From the NCBI GenBank assembly GCA_959347315.1, contig OY365806.1, positions 22,892,900 through 22,956,899 on the forward strand: a DNA stretch of 64,000 bases, in the 5' to 3' direction. The notes under the pieces are model-generated. The model ran no database searches. It was not told the DNA's origin and saw nothing but the letters and a program-made list of their open reading frames with translations. Source of the DNA: Bimastos eiseni. Taxonomy: Eukaryota > Annelida > Clitellata > Crassiclitellata > Lumbricidae. Positions 24,535 through 35,090 of this stretch are shown piece after piece. The position numbers and the translations under genes were made by a program. Every line of letters starts with the position of its first letter. Position 1 is the first letter of the stretch.

Positions 24535-24556
24535 TACTACTACTACTATTATTATC
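24176..24556. repeat. (ATT)n trinucleotide arrays
   Basis: Three long ATT blocks (about 24185-24297, 24323-24389 and 24478-24555) separated by 25-90 bp of unique sequence. The open frame of Ile and Tyr runs across them is a repeat translation. Confidence 0.92.
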
Positions 24557-25383
24557 ATTATTTATATAGTTATTTGGGTGGATTTATTTTCCTAGGGCTG
24601 TCAATGATGTAAATGACCGACGGTATTTTTCCGATAAGGTCATTGTTTAGGCAGTTGTTGCCGCCGAAACCGCCCAATTGTAGCCCAAAATGCTGTTCAC
24701 ATTGATGCAAATATTTTATCGACCGAACTGTTGGACGTAAATTGCTCGATAGTGTTTGCTGATTTTTTGCCTCATCCGTGTTCGCGTGTTTAATAAGCAT
24801 TGACTAATTAAATTCCGTTAAGGCTGTTGAATCGTCACACTTTCAGTGATTCCTAGAAAAAGAGAGCTGAAATAATGCCTGACGTTGGCTTCATTCGCCG
24901 AAGTCATGTCATTGCCTTGGGGTTCAAGAAACCGTCCAAATCAATTATTAGCTGTGTGAATAATCCACCAGTGATGTTACGATGTCTTACCACGCATTCT
25001 CTCTTCTTTTACTGCTCTGCCTTCATAGAGTTCGTGTGTCCAATGACGCCATTCGTCAAGTTCTCCGGATCTCATCTTCAACTTGATGTAACCCTCCTTC
25101 ATCGTCTAGTCCAATAACATCATTCTCGGTCTTCGCATGTCTTTTTTCCCTTCATTCTTACCTCAATTATAGTTCCTAGGAGGGATTTTTCCTCATTATG
25201 TGGTCCAACTATTTTGTCCGTCGGCTTCCAATTATGCCAGTCATGGATCTTCTTCCGTCCACCATTTGTTGTACCGGTGGCTCTTCGTTCATCCTGCATT
25301 ACATCAAGCCGACTCTCTCCATCCTTCGTCATATCACAATCTCGAAGGCATCCAGTCTTTTGATGTCATCCTTCCTCATGGCT
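24557..25383. other. Intergenic, nothing recognised
   Basis: Several overlapping open frames under 100 codons on both strands, none with a recognisable domain. Confidence 0.35.
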
Positions 25384-25597
25384 CATATATATATAATATA
25401 TATGAATATATAAATATCATATATATGAATATATATATTATATATAAATATATATATAATATATATAAATATATATAATATATATGAATATAAATATATA
25501 ATATATAAAAATATATATATATAATATATATAGATATATATATAATATATATATATAATATATAATATATATAAATATATATATATATAATATATCC
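25384..25597. repeat. AT-only tract with 10-14 bp periodicity
   Basis: About 210 bp composed almost only of A and T, with interspersed GAATATAT and AAATATAT units. Open frames of Ile/Tyr here are artefacts. Confidence 0.9.
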
Positions 25598-26993
25598 GAT
25601 CCGTGTAGTAACACGTGCACTACATATCGACGACTAGATTATTCGTTTCTTCCGATTCTTGGTTGGCTTAACTTTCACCAATTTTTTTCTTTAATAGAAC
25701 GAAACTTTCAAGTTGAAGAACAAGGGAGCCTGTGATAATGAGTTGATCCATGTGGACAAAAAGGTCGATTGGTACTATATATAGCATTTCTCGTGCACTG
25801 AACACATTTAGCTGCTCTATAGTAGACCCGAAGGCGATACTGCAATGAGGTAATTGGCTTAGAACACGCCCATCGACGAGATATTTATGAAAAAGTTCGT
25901 GTTGCAATTGTTCTTGTGAATAATCATTAAACACTGAGATAGGACATTTTTTAAATGTGTAATGGCTGAAGTGAAATTGATTTATACCGTCAATATTATC
26001 GTAATTGTAATTAAACATTAATATAGCCCAACTCAGAGATTCAGAGGAGCTTCCGACTTAATAAGTCATTGCTGCCTCTAAGAAATAAGATTGTCTTCAG
26101 TCGTTTATGAAACAAGAGAAGAGGAAGGCTGATGCGTACTCTATACATTGCCCATGATTTAAGGAAACTGAAGATGCTAAATGCAAATTGCAACACTGGA
26201 GATTTAAGAAGATCACGGGTATGTAGAATTGCATTAAACGTTGTACATCGATCATTAGTTCAACGAACGCCGTTTGACGACCCTGAGCAATTCGCTTCTG
26301 TTGCCGAAGATGCAACCACGGCATCACATAGCAAAAATGTTTCGCGATGCACTGGCTTCCTGTCCAGATCCTTCCTTTCCCTTGATGTTTCGTGGGTCAC
26401 ATTGAGCGAAACAAACACCCTCTATGCATTTTTCGTAATTGGGAGGATGAAGGAAGCTGTTAGTGTAATCATGTGTCAACTGATGAAGCAGATATTATAC
26501 TTTCCACAATCATAAGGTGAGGTACCGACAGAAGCCAAATCCAGTGAGATGAACCACGACAATTATCGTAGAAAAATGGCCATTTAGGTTTTCATATATA
26601 GTTTCTGAGAATATCCAAATGAATGCAATATCCAAGGTGACGGTTTCCATATAAAAAGTGTGAAAAATCAGTCATCTCGATAGGGTGAAAAGAAAAAAAC
26701 ACGCAGCTCTGTCATGCATCATAACTACACACATATTATAGCTACGCAAATTGACTGCGAGATGTTTTGAGACAGATTCAGACACCTTGGAAGCCGTTGA
26801 CCCCACGAGTCGAACGAAAGATCTAATCACTATAGTCAGTAGTGCTATTCGCTTCTCAAAGGCTTCTGGGAAGCTAATATAAAGCAAAAAGTTAACGAAT
26901 TTATGCAGCATTAGCGCACTGATAGATCTATGCTGCATGTATTACCTAATCAGGAACACTCTCCTTAAAAATATACATATTGTCTGAACATAT
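25598..26993. other. Intergenic, nothing recognised
   Basis: Open frames of 116 codons (minus, 25668-26018) and 127 codons (plus, 26132-26515) exist but show no domain, signal peptide or biased composition. I treat them as chance. Confidence 0.35.
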
Positions 26994-27132
26994 AGACAGA
27001 TAGAGACAGAGACATGAAGAAACAGAGCCATGGAGAGACAGAGACATGGAGAGACAGAGACAGAGACAGACAGACAGAGATATATGTAGGTAGAAAGAGA
27101 TAGACAGAGACAGTGAGTGAGACAGACAGAGA
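26994..27132. repeat. (GACA)n/(GA)n simple repeat
   Basis: Imperfect GACA and GAGA units with two near-identical copies of a CATGGAGAGACAGAGA segment. Confidence 0.8.
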
Positions 27133-27544
27133 GAAAAGAGTCTGAGAGAAATTTTGGAAGACTGTTTCAATCCTGATCATGCTTTCGGCCAATTATCGTC
27201 TTGTTGATTGACAGCCAAGAATGCCAAACAGTAGGCGAGACAAAACTACGTGTACACACCATTAAGCTGTCTCTTCTCTTCCCCTCCTTTTCTCCTCCTC
27301 CTTCTCCTCACTCCTGCTCCTCTATCTCCTTCCTTTCATCTGCCTCTCACTCTGTTTTTACAACTGCAATTTAGATTTGCGTGGCAGCAGAGGAAGAGAG
27401 ATGAGTAGACTATAAAAAACTGACTTCTTGTAGCACGTGACGCCGCTCAAAACTTTAAAGTTGATTATACTTTCAAGAAGTTAGATATTCTAACTGAACT
27501 ACAAAACTATTTAATGCTTTTTTTTATCCAAAACGTTACAATAT

Positions 27545-27632
27545 TGACGTAAAATATGCGAGTGTACTGAAAGAAATGAGGAGATAATATCTCCTCATTT
27601 CTTTCAGTAGGCTACACTCGCACATTTCACGT
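27545..27632. repeat. 88-bp hairpin with 43-bp near-perfect palindrome
   Basis: The core 27566-27608 is two 21-bp arms (ACTGAAAGAAATGAGGAGATA and its exact complement) around a single A. Outside it the arms continue: TGACGTAAAATATGCGAGTGT on the left pairs with the right flank except for two substitutions and a short bulge (AGGCT-type). The whole stem is about 40 bp. It could be a tiny foldback MITE, a hairpin precursor or a replication-slippage product. Nothing in the sequence decides between these. Confidence 0.85.
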
Positions 27633-30600
27633 CATTAGTAAAAACACAGTACACCGCGGACTGAAACAATCGGGAAAGATGAGGACAATACCTTCTCTTT
27701 CTGCTGTAGGTAGGCTATGTATGCGTGCATCTGGTTATTTATATAGCGCCTTATGAGGATCTCAAAAAGGTGCTGTGTCTTTCTACTGTTTACGAATGTG
27801 CGTGGAAAGAGGACGGAATTGGGGATTCAGGTGTAATTCTCGGTATATGATAGAAGGCTTATTTATTTAAAATAAGGTTGCCTCGGCTTGGCTTAACTGA
27901 GTTATGGGCCACTGTTGATCTATGTATTTGCTGATTAGAGACGCACTTTGCTGATTTAATTACTAGTTTCCGTGGTCCACATTACCTGTTTATCTCAATT
28001 TCATCTTGCAAGACAATAAGCTATGGCTGTGTGCTTGCTCTCATGGTAAACTCTATTAAAAGAACTCGACCCCAACCGAATCGCACCCAATCTGTGCTTC
28101 AACACATAAGCTTATTGGTTTCGAACTATCTGGGTCGCTGGAAAGCAGTTAATTTATGCAACGAAGGGGCTTCTGAATCTTACCTTGGTTTACGATCATG
28201 ATCCAGGAGTGCAGACCTAATGTCTTGCAACACAACATGTATAAGTCTTCTATAAGTTAGGATGGTTTAGTAGGCCTACATTAAGGTCAGAAAGTTCGTA
28301 CGTCAAAAATTAGTTCTCATGCAGGTGATAATTAATCTGCGTAATGTGATATCGAAATGATTTACTCTTGAAGGTGTCATATCTTAATATTGCGCTTATT
28401 TCTCGTCACAAACGCCTGTGTTTCAAGGACCTTTAGCAAGATGGTATACGACTCATCTGTGTGCTAACAAAGAGGACGATAGAAGAGAGAAAGGCCAACT
28501 GTGTCGAGTTTTAAGCCGCTTATGATACAGACCCAGATGAAAAGTTCAGTAATACGGCTCTACGTGTTACAGATACCGGCATATCATCAAAAGGTTGTTG
28601 TTACCGTTGTTGTGGCAGTGTGTTTAGGCTTGCGCGCATGTGTGGGTAGGTGTGTGTTTAAGTGTGCGCATACACAGTAGACCTACATTAATATGCTTGC
28701 TTGTGAAGATGTAGACCTTTGTGGATTTGAGTTACTGGACGCTTGTCGAAGAGTGGATGACGCACGTTTGACTGGAGCCCTGATAAATGAAATGGCCGAG
28801 TCTTCTGTTGCGTCTTTTGGACTGTGCTGCATGTTTTAGACAGTCCGTGTGTTGTGGCCTCGTACCGGACTGTGTATATAGCTCCATATGATCGTCGTTA
28901 GTTGCGACCTAAGATGAGGTTTTGTAAATAGCAATGTCTAGACAGATATTTTAAACAGAGCAATTGAAAATAGAAACTCAGTTTTGTGAGCTATATTTGT
29001 GAAAATAATTTGAGCGACCTGAATGGAAATGGCGATATATTTTTACCCTAATGACAAACGTGTTACTCTCGTTTTGGCTGCGGAACCTTGGCAGCATTTA
29101 ACTGAGATTTAAGATCCTAGTAAACCAATGATATATATTCTTACACAAATATATATATTTATATATGATGTAATCTCTCTCTGTATAATACATATATACA
29201 TATATATATATATATAGAAAGAGAGAGAGAGATGGAGAGAAACATGCTGGGCATATATAGTCGATGGTATGATGACATGAAAAACTTGATTTAGCGCCTT
29301 TAAAAATCTAATCATAGGCGCTCTCTGCACTAAGCAACATGATGATAATTGTTATTTCAACGACTGTTAGAACAAAATACTTAGAAAGACAGTCACACGT
29401 CTTGTTGTATTGCTCGGGTTTTATAGTATCTACTGTGCAGTTGGTTTCGGTAAGTGCGGTATCGCGCGTTTAGCGCAGGATGTTTTTATGTGTGCCATGT
29501 CTTGGAGTAATTCGTTGCATCCTCGTAAAGTTTTATGCTACTTTAGACGAAACTGTAGCAGCTTGCCTCTAAAACGCCACTAGCCGTCGTCCAGGATGAA
29601 TTAAGCTGTATACATACTGTTTAATCCAAATACCGATGAAGCCAAGATCCTGAAGCCAAAACTAAAGACCCAACATACATACATGCAGAGCCTACATACA
29701 TATATGCATGCATGGATGCGTACATACGAACGTAAGTACGTACATACATACATACATACATACATAAATAAATACATACATACATACATACATACATACA
29801 CACACATACATACATACATACATTCATACGCACGTTGACTTGACTTGTCCTTCCTCATAACTGCCGATCGGAGACCAGAGCCAAAGACTCCAGTTTCCTC
29901 CATCTCACTCTGTCCCGCGCACACCTGATGGGCGATTGTCCCAAGGGCAGTTGTCCGGGGGGCAATTATTGTCCTAAAATGCACACGCAGGCCTACACAT
30001 AGAAGCACATAGAGACACATAGAGACACACCGTGACGTGATTTTTTGTGTCGTTTGCTATCAAGGGTTAATAATAACTTGAGACAAGTAGGCCTATTATT
30101 ATTCTAACGGATTGAACACAGTTTCAATCAAGGTTATAATTGGCTATTAGGCCGTGATGCGTTTTTCTATAGTCTAGTCTCTAGTCTGTTTCTCTCGTTA
30201 TGCAGTCTAAAAGACGAGGTTTAGAGGGCATGAAATAATTATGTAAAAATCAACAGATGTTGACGCAGAATAATGAGTGATACTCGAATGGCAAAAGACA
30301 TGATGGTCTGCACATAATAGGCCTATTGACTATTGTATACCATGTTCATCATGTTCCATGCACATTATATATATTGCATGCCTGTACCAGAACTGTGTAG
30401 TGTTCGTATGTTGTGTTCTACTGGGTGTCCGATGTGTTGGCCCAGCTAACGGTGAATTTTATAGTACATACCCATGTGACCGACGGTGCAAACGATACTG
30501 TGTATCTGGTACCCGTACGATATCTCGCAGGTGACTCGATCCTGACGAATGAGAAGGAAACTTTGCTTTTATCGGTGTGTCGGAATCTTGCCGTAGGTTT

Positions 30601-30949
30601 TTGGCCCTGGAGAACAAGTAGAGGGCGGCCGCGGGTTCACGAATCCCTCTGCTGCGTGTCCCAGGTGTTCCCCGAGCCAACGGCGAAGGTTTCGAGTTAA
30701 AAGCTGTAAAACTGTGGAAATGCATCGCCGGACAGAGGGGCATACAGAATCTCCTCTTTATTTATAAGATATATATATCATTATATATTAGTGTCAGATT
30801 CCTTATCCCAGAAATCAATGGCAATTGTCAGCCGCCAGGGTCAGCTTTTCAATTAGGATTACTTCCGTCGTTCTTCCATTAAGCAGCTGCGCTGATGCGG
30901 CTGATCTGAGCTGGTGCCACCGGTAAAATGTGAGGAAAAATCCGTGACA
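27633..30949. other. Intergenic with LINE-tail-like motif and simple repeats
   Basis: At 27736-27790 an isolated ATTTATATAGCGCC followed by a GAGGATCTCAAAAAGGTGC block resembles the 3' tail of the L2-like LINEs in this window, in minus orientation. TA and GA runs lie at 29195-29232. CATA repeats occupy about 29690-29825. No host gene supported. Confidence 0.35.
29690..29825. repeat. (CATA)n microsatellite
   Basis: Long run of CATA units with TAAA and CACA interruptions. Tyr/Met/Cys-rich open frames on the minus strand derive from it. Confidence 0.88.
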
Positions 30950-31089
30950 TATATGATTTGAAAATTTGGCTCTGCGCAAAAATGGTGGGTTGAAATGTGT
31001 CCGAGCTTGGGGCCTGGCCCAATCCGAATAACCAGGATCTGGGTCCGACCCTTCCCGCCAAATGCTCATAAAATTATATCGTTACCTGA

Positions 31090-31151
31090 CCCAACCTGCA
31101 CCGACCCGACCTGATCCGAACATGGGTCGACCCGATCCGTGGACAACTCTG
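31090..31151. mobile_element. Possible hAT-type MITE end
   Basis: Read on the minus strand from 31151, the sequence starts CAGAGTTGTCCACGGATCGG and continues into repeated GGGTCGGGTC-like blocks. A CAG start followed by a short GC-rich degenerate tandem resembles hAT-derived MITE termini. I could not place the other end or a duplication, so this is tentative. Confidence 0.3.
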
Positions 31152-31463
31152 ATCGTCGATGCCTCAAGCCAATCAGTCTTCCGTTGCACCATGAAATGTT
31201 AAGAGCACCGAGTCCATCCAATGGGTCGGACAATTTCAGAAGGACGTCTAAGCAGAGACTGATACATAGCTAGAGAGACAAGAAGAGAGAGCTAGAAGTG
31301 GGCTTTGCTGTTAATGGTTTAGTATAAGTGCGGACACAGATTAAACTATGAATATTTCTGAGGTCATGAACAATTCATAGCGTTTTGTTAGTGCGTGGCG
31401 CTGAGTGCTGGCGAGTGACAAAGGTCGTCATATATAGCGAGTGTCTGTCTGTCTGCCTGCCTG

Positions 31464-31504
<41 letters not shown>

Positions 31505-32882
31505 CTCTCTGTACAGGACATGATGATCAATTTCTCCGTGTGCCTGGTTTTTGCGGTAAAGTACAGGTCATGACCCCTTTGATGGTTCATGTTCCGACTA
31601 TAGGCAAGCCATAAATTTTAATCAATCTGCAACACATCGGCCTTTATCTGGCCTTCAAATCTAATCTAATCTAACCACTTCTATAGCGCAGCAACAATAA
31701 TGTCAAAGACGTTTGTCAATGGTCTATTAGAGTTACAACGCAATCAAGACGGGAAGTCACGACAGATCGAAATCCGAGAGATCTGAGCGAAATCCGAGTA
31801 GCTTGGACATGAAGTGGAATACTTCTCTCCGGAAATAACAGCTCGAAATATTGATCCTACTCAAACAACACGATACAGTCGCCGGAATTCCAGAAGGATA
31901 TTGCATTCCATGAATTTCTTGGCAGTGTGCATGCCAGTTGAGAGAGACGAGGCTTAAGTTGAGACGACCTAAACGATCCCAGAGTGCATCGCGGATGACG
32001 CTCAACCAAATTTCCTTTCTCTAATCCGTTCAACTCGTTTGAGAAGTGATTGTTTGGCTCATCTGGTCATGTTTGCTCTTCAGCGGAGGAATCAAGCGGA
32101 CATAAGGTGATATAATCGCTGGCCAGTATGGCCTGCCTAGCATAGGTGATGATCTAACAATAGACATAGTTACTCCATATTAATCGTAACGTTAAGTGCG
32201 CTTATCCGATGGCTCTGTTGTTGCTTTATGCCAGTCAATGAAGGAAACAATGCAGAAACCTTTCATTACCTGAAGTATCAACAGAGGATAATAGGTTTCT
32301 GTCCTTCGTTGAACCATAGCGTTATTTAACGATGGGACCATCGGATAACACTCTGCGATAAACTAAGCATTCATGAGGATTCATATGGCACCAACCTCAT
32401 TATTTCAATCACAAACGCAGATGACCCAATAGTCGCCGCACTGCACAATGTCACCGTCCGATGGACTGTTACGGTCGCGCTCAGTCAGTCAGTCAGAAGG
32501 GACATTTTTTGTTAATTTAAGCCATCTTCTAAATCGGTAGAATGATTGACTGCATCGTATGTTCAATATATATATATATATGTATATATATATATCGTAT
32601 GGCAGATCGAAAACGAGCGCCAACCTTAGCAGATGGTTAGACTGAGCGATGCTGAATGTGTGCTGATGGTGTGATAAGAATGAACGCGTACTATGATGAT
32701 GATTTACAAGACGTGGAGACGAATCGAATCGAAATATCATCAGAAGGTAAAAGGGATTCCTATTTAATGCAATTGATAAATAAAGAAGGCAACGTGTATT
32801 ACCATGGATTTACTTATTAATATAATTACACTTGCAGGACTAGGCTTACTATTTCGTGCACCGCACCTCATTATTACTACTG
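31152..32882. other. Intergenic with (CT)n and (TA)n runs
   Basis: A CTGT/CT microsatellite lies at about 31442-31505 and a TA run at 32566-32595. Nothing else recognised. Confidence 0.35.
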
Positions 32883-32982
32883 CTGCATTGTTAGTAAAGC
32901 TGTCATTGTTACTAACGCTGTCATTGTTAGTAAAGCTGTCGTTGTTAGTAACACAGTCAGTGTTACTAACGTTTGCATTGTC
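32883..32982. repeat. 18-bp tandem repeat with alternating orientation motif
   Basis: Five to six units of CTGTCATTGTTAGTAAAG type. The GTTAGTAA segment alternates with its complement TTACTAAC between successive units, so neighbouring units can pair as small hairpins. Length is a multiple of three, which produces a Leu/Ser-rich open frame. Confidence 0.75.
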
Positions 32983-33523
32983 TGTATTGACTCGCAGCCA
33001 AATTTAATGTTCACGGATGCTAGTAATTGTTTCAGCAACCGAGACGCAATTGTGTTATCAGTCTAAATGATTAAAATGCTAACTCAAGCCATTTCATCTG
33101 CTTCATCCGATGTTTAAATAGGCTTGTGCAAGTTTCGCTTCTTCTTCGCAATCGCAATCTATTGATTAAGATAAAGGAAGAGCAAATCTTCGAAGCTTAT
33201 TTTTCATGGCTTGCATCGCATCGGTTGGCATCAGCCCAATGTCCATCCGAGCCGCTGAGCCGCTGAGCGTTTCTCTCTCAGATGGTTTCAGTTCCCGGAT
33301 GATCATAGGATGAGAGGGAATCAATTTGAAGCCCTCAGCAGCTGCTATGACGATCGTCCGAATACCGCATATTAATTGCGAGAGTCAGACATTTGAATAG
33401 ATTCTGCTTCTTGTAAGTAATAAGGCTTTTCTTTTAGGTGATGATTCCAGTTGTGTCTTTTAACCTCAGACCTTGTGATAGATTTCCAGATCAGCTATGT
33501 AACGCAGACTGCTGGCAAAAAGG

Positions 33524-33787
33524 CCCATTGTTCTAATTGGGCATTGTTCTAATTGGGCATTGTTCTAATTGGGCATTGTTCTAATTGGGTATTATTCTAA
33601 TTGGGTATTGTTCTAATTGGGTATTGTTCTAATTGGGTATTGTTCTAATTGGGTATTGTTCTAATTGGGTATTGTTCTAATTGGGTGTTGTTTTAATTGG
33701 GTATTGTTCTAATTGGGTATTGTTCTAATTGGGTTTTGTTCTAATTTGGTATTGTTCTAATTGGGTATTGTTCTAATTGAGTATTGT
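33524..33787. repeat. 16-bp minisatellite, about 16 copies
   Basis: The unit is GGGTATTGTTCTAATT. The first few copies at the left read GGGCATTG and all later ones GGGTATTG, with rare substitutions. The array is otherwise nearly perfect, which indicates recent expansion. Confidence 0.95.
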
Positions 33788-34949
33788 TTACGTGCATTGT
33801 ATCTGGAACAGACGACAGAGATCTATTTCGCTTGGTCCCAGTAATAGCAGATAGTCGTAAACAGAATGTTTGCGGAACATCCAGTTTACGACTGTCATTC
33901 CAGTGTCAAACTGAACGAGAGGCTGGCAAATACGGCGCAGAATAGATGACGTTTTGAGGATTTCCAAGATCCCAGAACAGGTTGACACAACAATTAGATT
34001 TGATCTGTCCCGATGCATTCGAATATCCGAGCATCATCCGCTGTTGACAATCTGCCTCTGCTTATTTAAACTTAGCCAATAGGCTGACCAACTGCAACGA
34101 ATCATCTCTACTAGTGTTCAGTGTGATGGTTTCCTATCTGCATATCTCCCTGTATCTGTCCGCCTGTATATCATACTGATTGCCTGTCTTTCTGTGCTCG
34201 AAGGCAGTCTGCTTTGGTCTTCACTATCGTTGCGGGAAATGTGAATAATGTGCTCTACATCCCAAGGAGAATGGCTAGCGAGTCAGACATTAGGTGCCCA
34301 CGCATGGTGTTGTCCAAGGTTCTATGTGTATAGAAGCCACAACCAATCTAAGCTTCAATACATTATTATATATAGCGCCACTATTAGAAGCAACTGCACT
34401 CCTATACAAGATGGACGCTTCTATCTTCTTTCATACTCTATAAGGCCTATGATATAACAATAATACGAATCAACGAACAAGCCTGTGAAAGAACAACCGT
34501 TAATGTATGAATATTTATATTACCATTATGCTGTTCTATAGAATGGGCTCCTACTTCGTATATATATGTATATATATGTATATATATGTGTGTGTCTATA
34601 TACTGATGTTTTTATATAAATGTTCTAATAGATCGAGTAATATCAATGTCGATGGCAATGTTTAGAAGGTGTTGTTATTTCATCTCAGGTCTTTCGCAGC
34701 ATGTGTAGCCGTCCTTAAGTCGAACTTTCATTCTTAAATTTAATATAATAGTTTAGTTTTCGCAAAGATTTAACGAGCATATGCTCCATCGTTTAAATCG
34801 TTAACGTGTCAATATATTTCTTGGTGAATCGCAGATGAACTTGAAGATTAATGAAGATTTAAAGTTATATGCGAACAGGAAAAGCAATCAACAAAGTTCA
34901 TGAAACATAAAGTATATATAGAGATGCGAGAGTAATAAGGAAAGCGGGC
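33788..34949. other. Intergenic, nothing recognised
   Basis: Contains TATATATG units near 34558-34590 and an isolated TATATAGCGCC at about 34368-34379, otherwise unstructured. Confidence 0.35.
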
Positions 34950-35090
34950 GTTCAATCTATAGCAGCCATATTGAATACTGACTGAAGAGGAGAGAGACGA
35001 ACCCTAAGAAGACCAACGAGGAGAGAATTGCAGTAGTCAATCCCAGAACATACCAAAATATGAACTAAAATAGTGACTGCAAAAGGCAAA
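34950..35090 (-). mobile_element. L2/CR1-type LINE, short ORF2 fragment
   Basis: On the minus strand the frame reads CSGIDYCNSLLVGLLRVRLSPLQSVFNMAA, split here as CSGIDYCNSLLVGL and RVRLSPLQSVFNMAA. This is the conserved (S)RLDYCNSLLxGLPxxxxxxLQxVQNxAAR segment that follows the RT domain of L2/CR1 LINEs. It is only about 140 bp, heavily truncated on both sides. Confidence 0.7.

Noticed and set aside
30413..30743. 95-codon open frames on both strands in a GC-rich patch
   Set aside because: No domain, no splice sites and equal openness on both strands.
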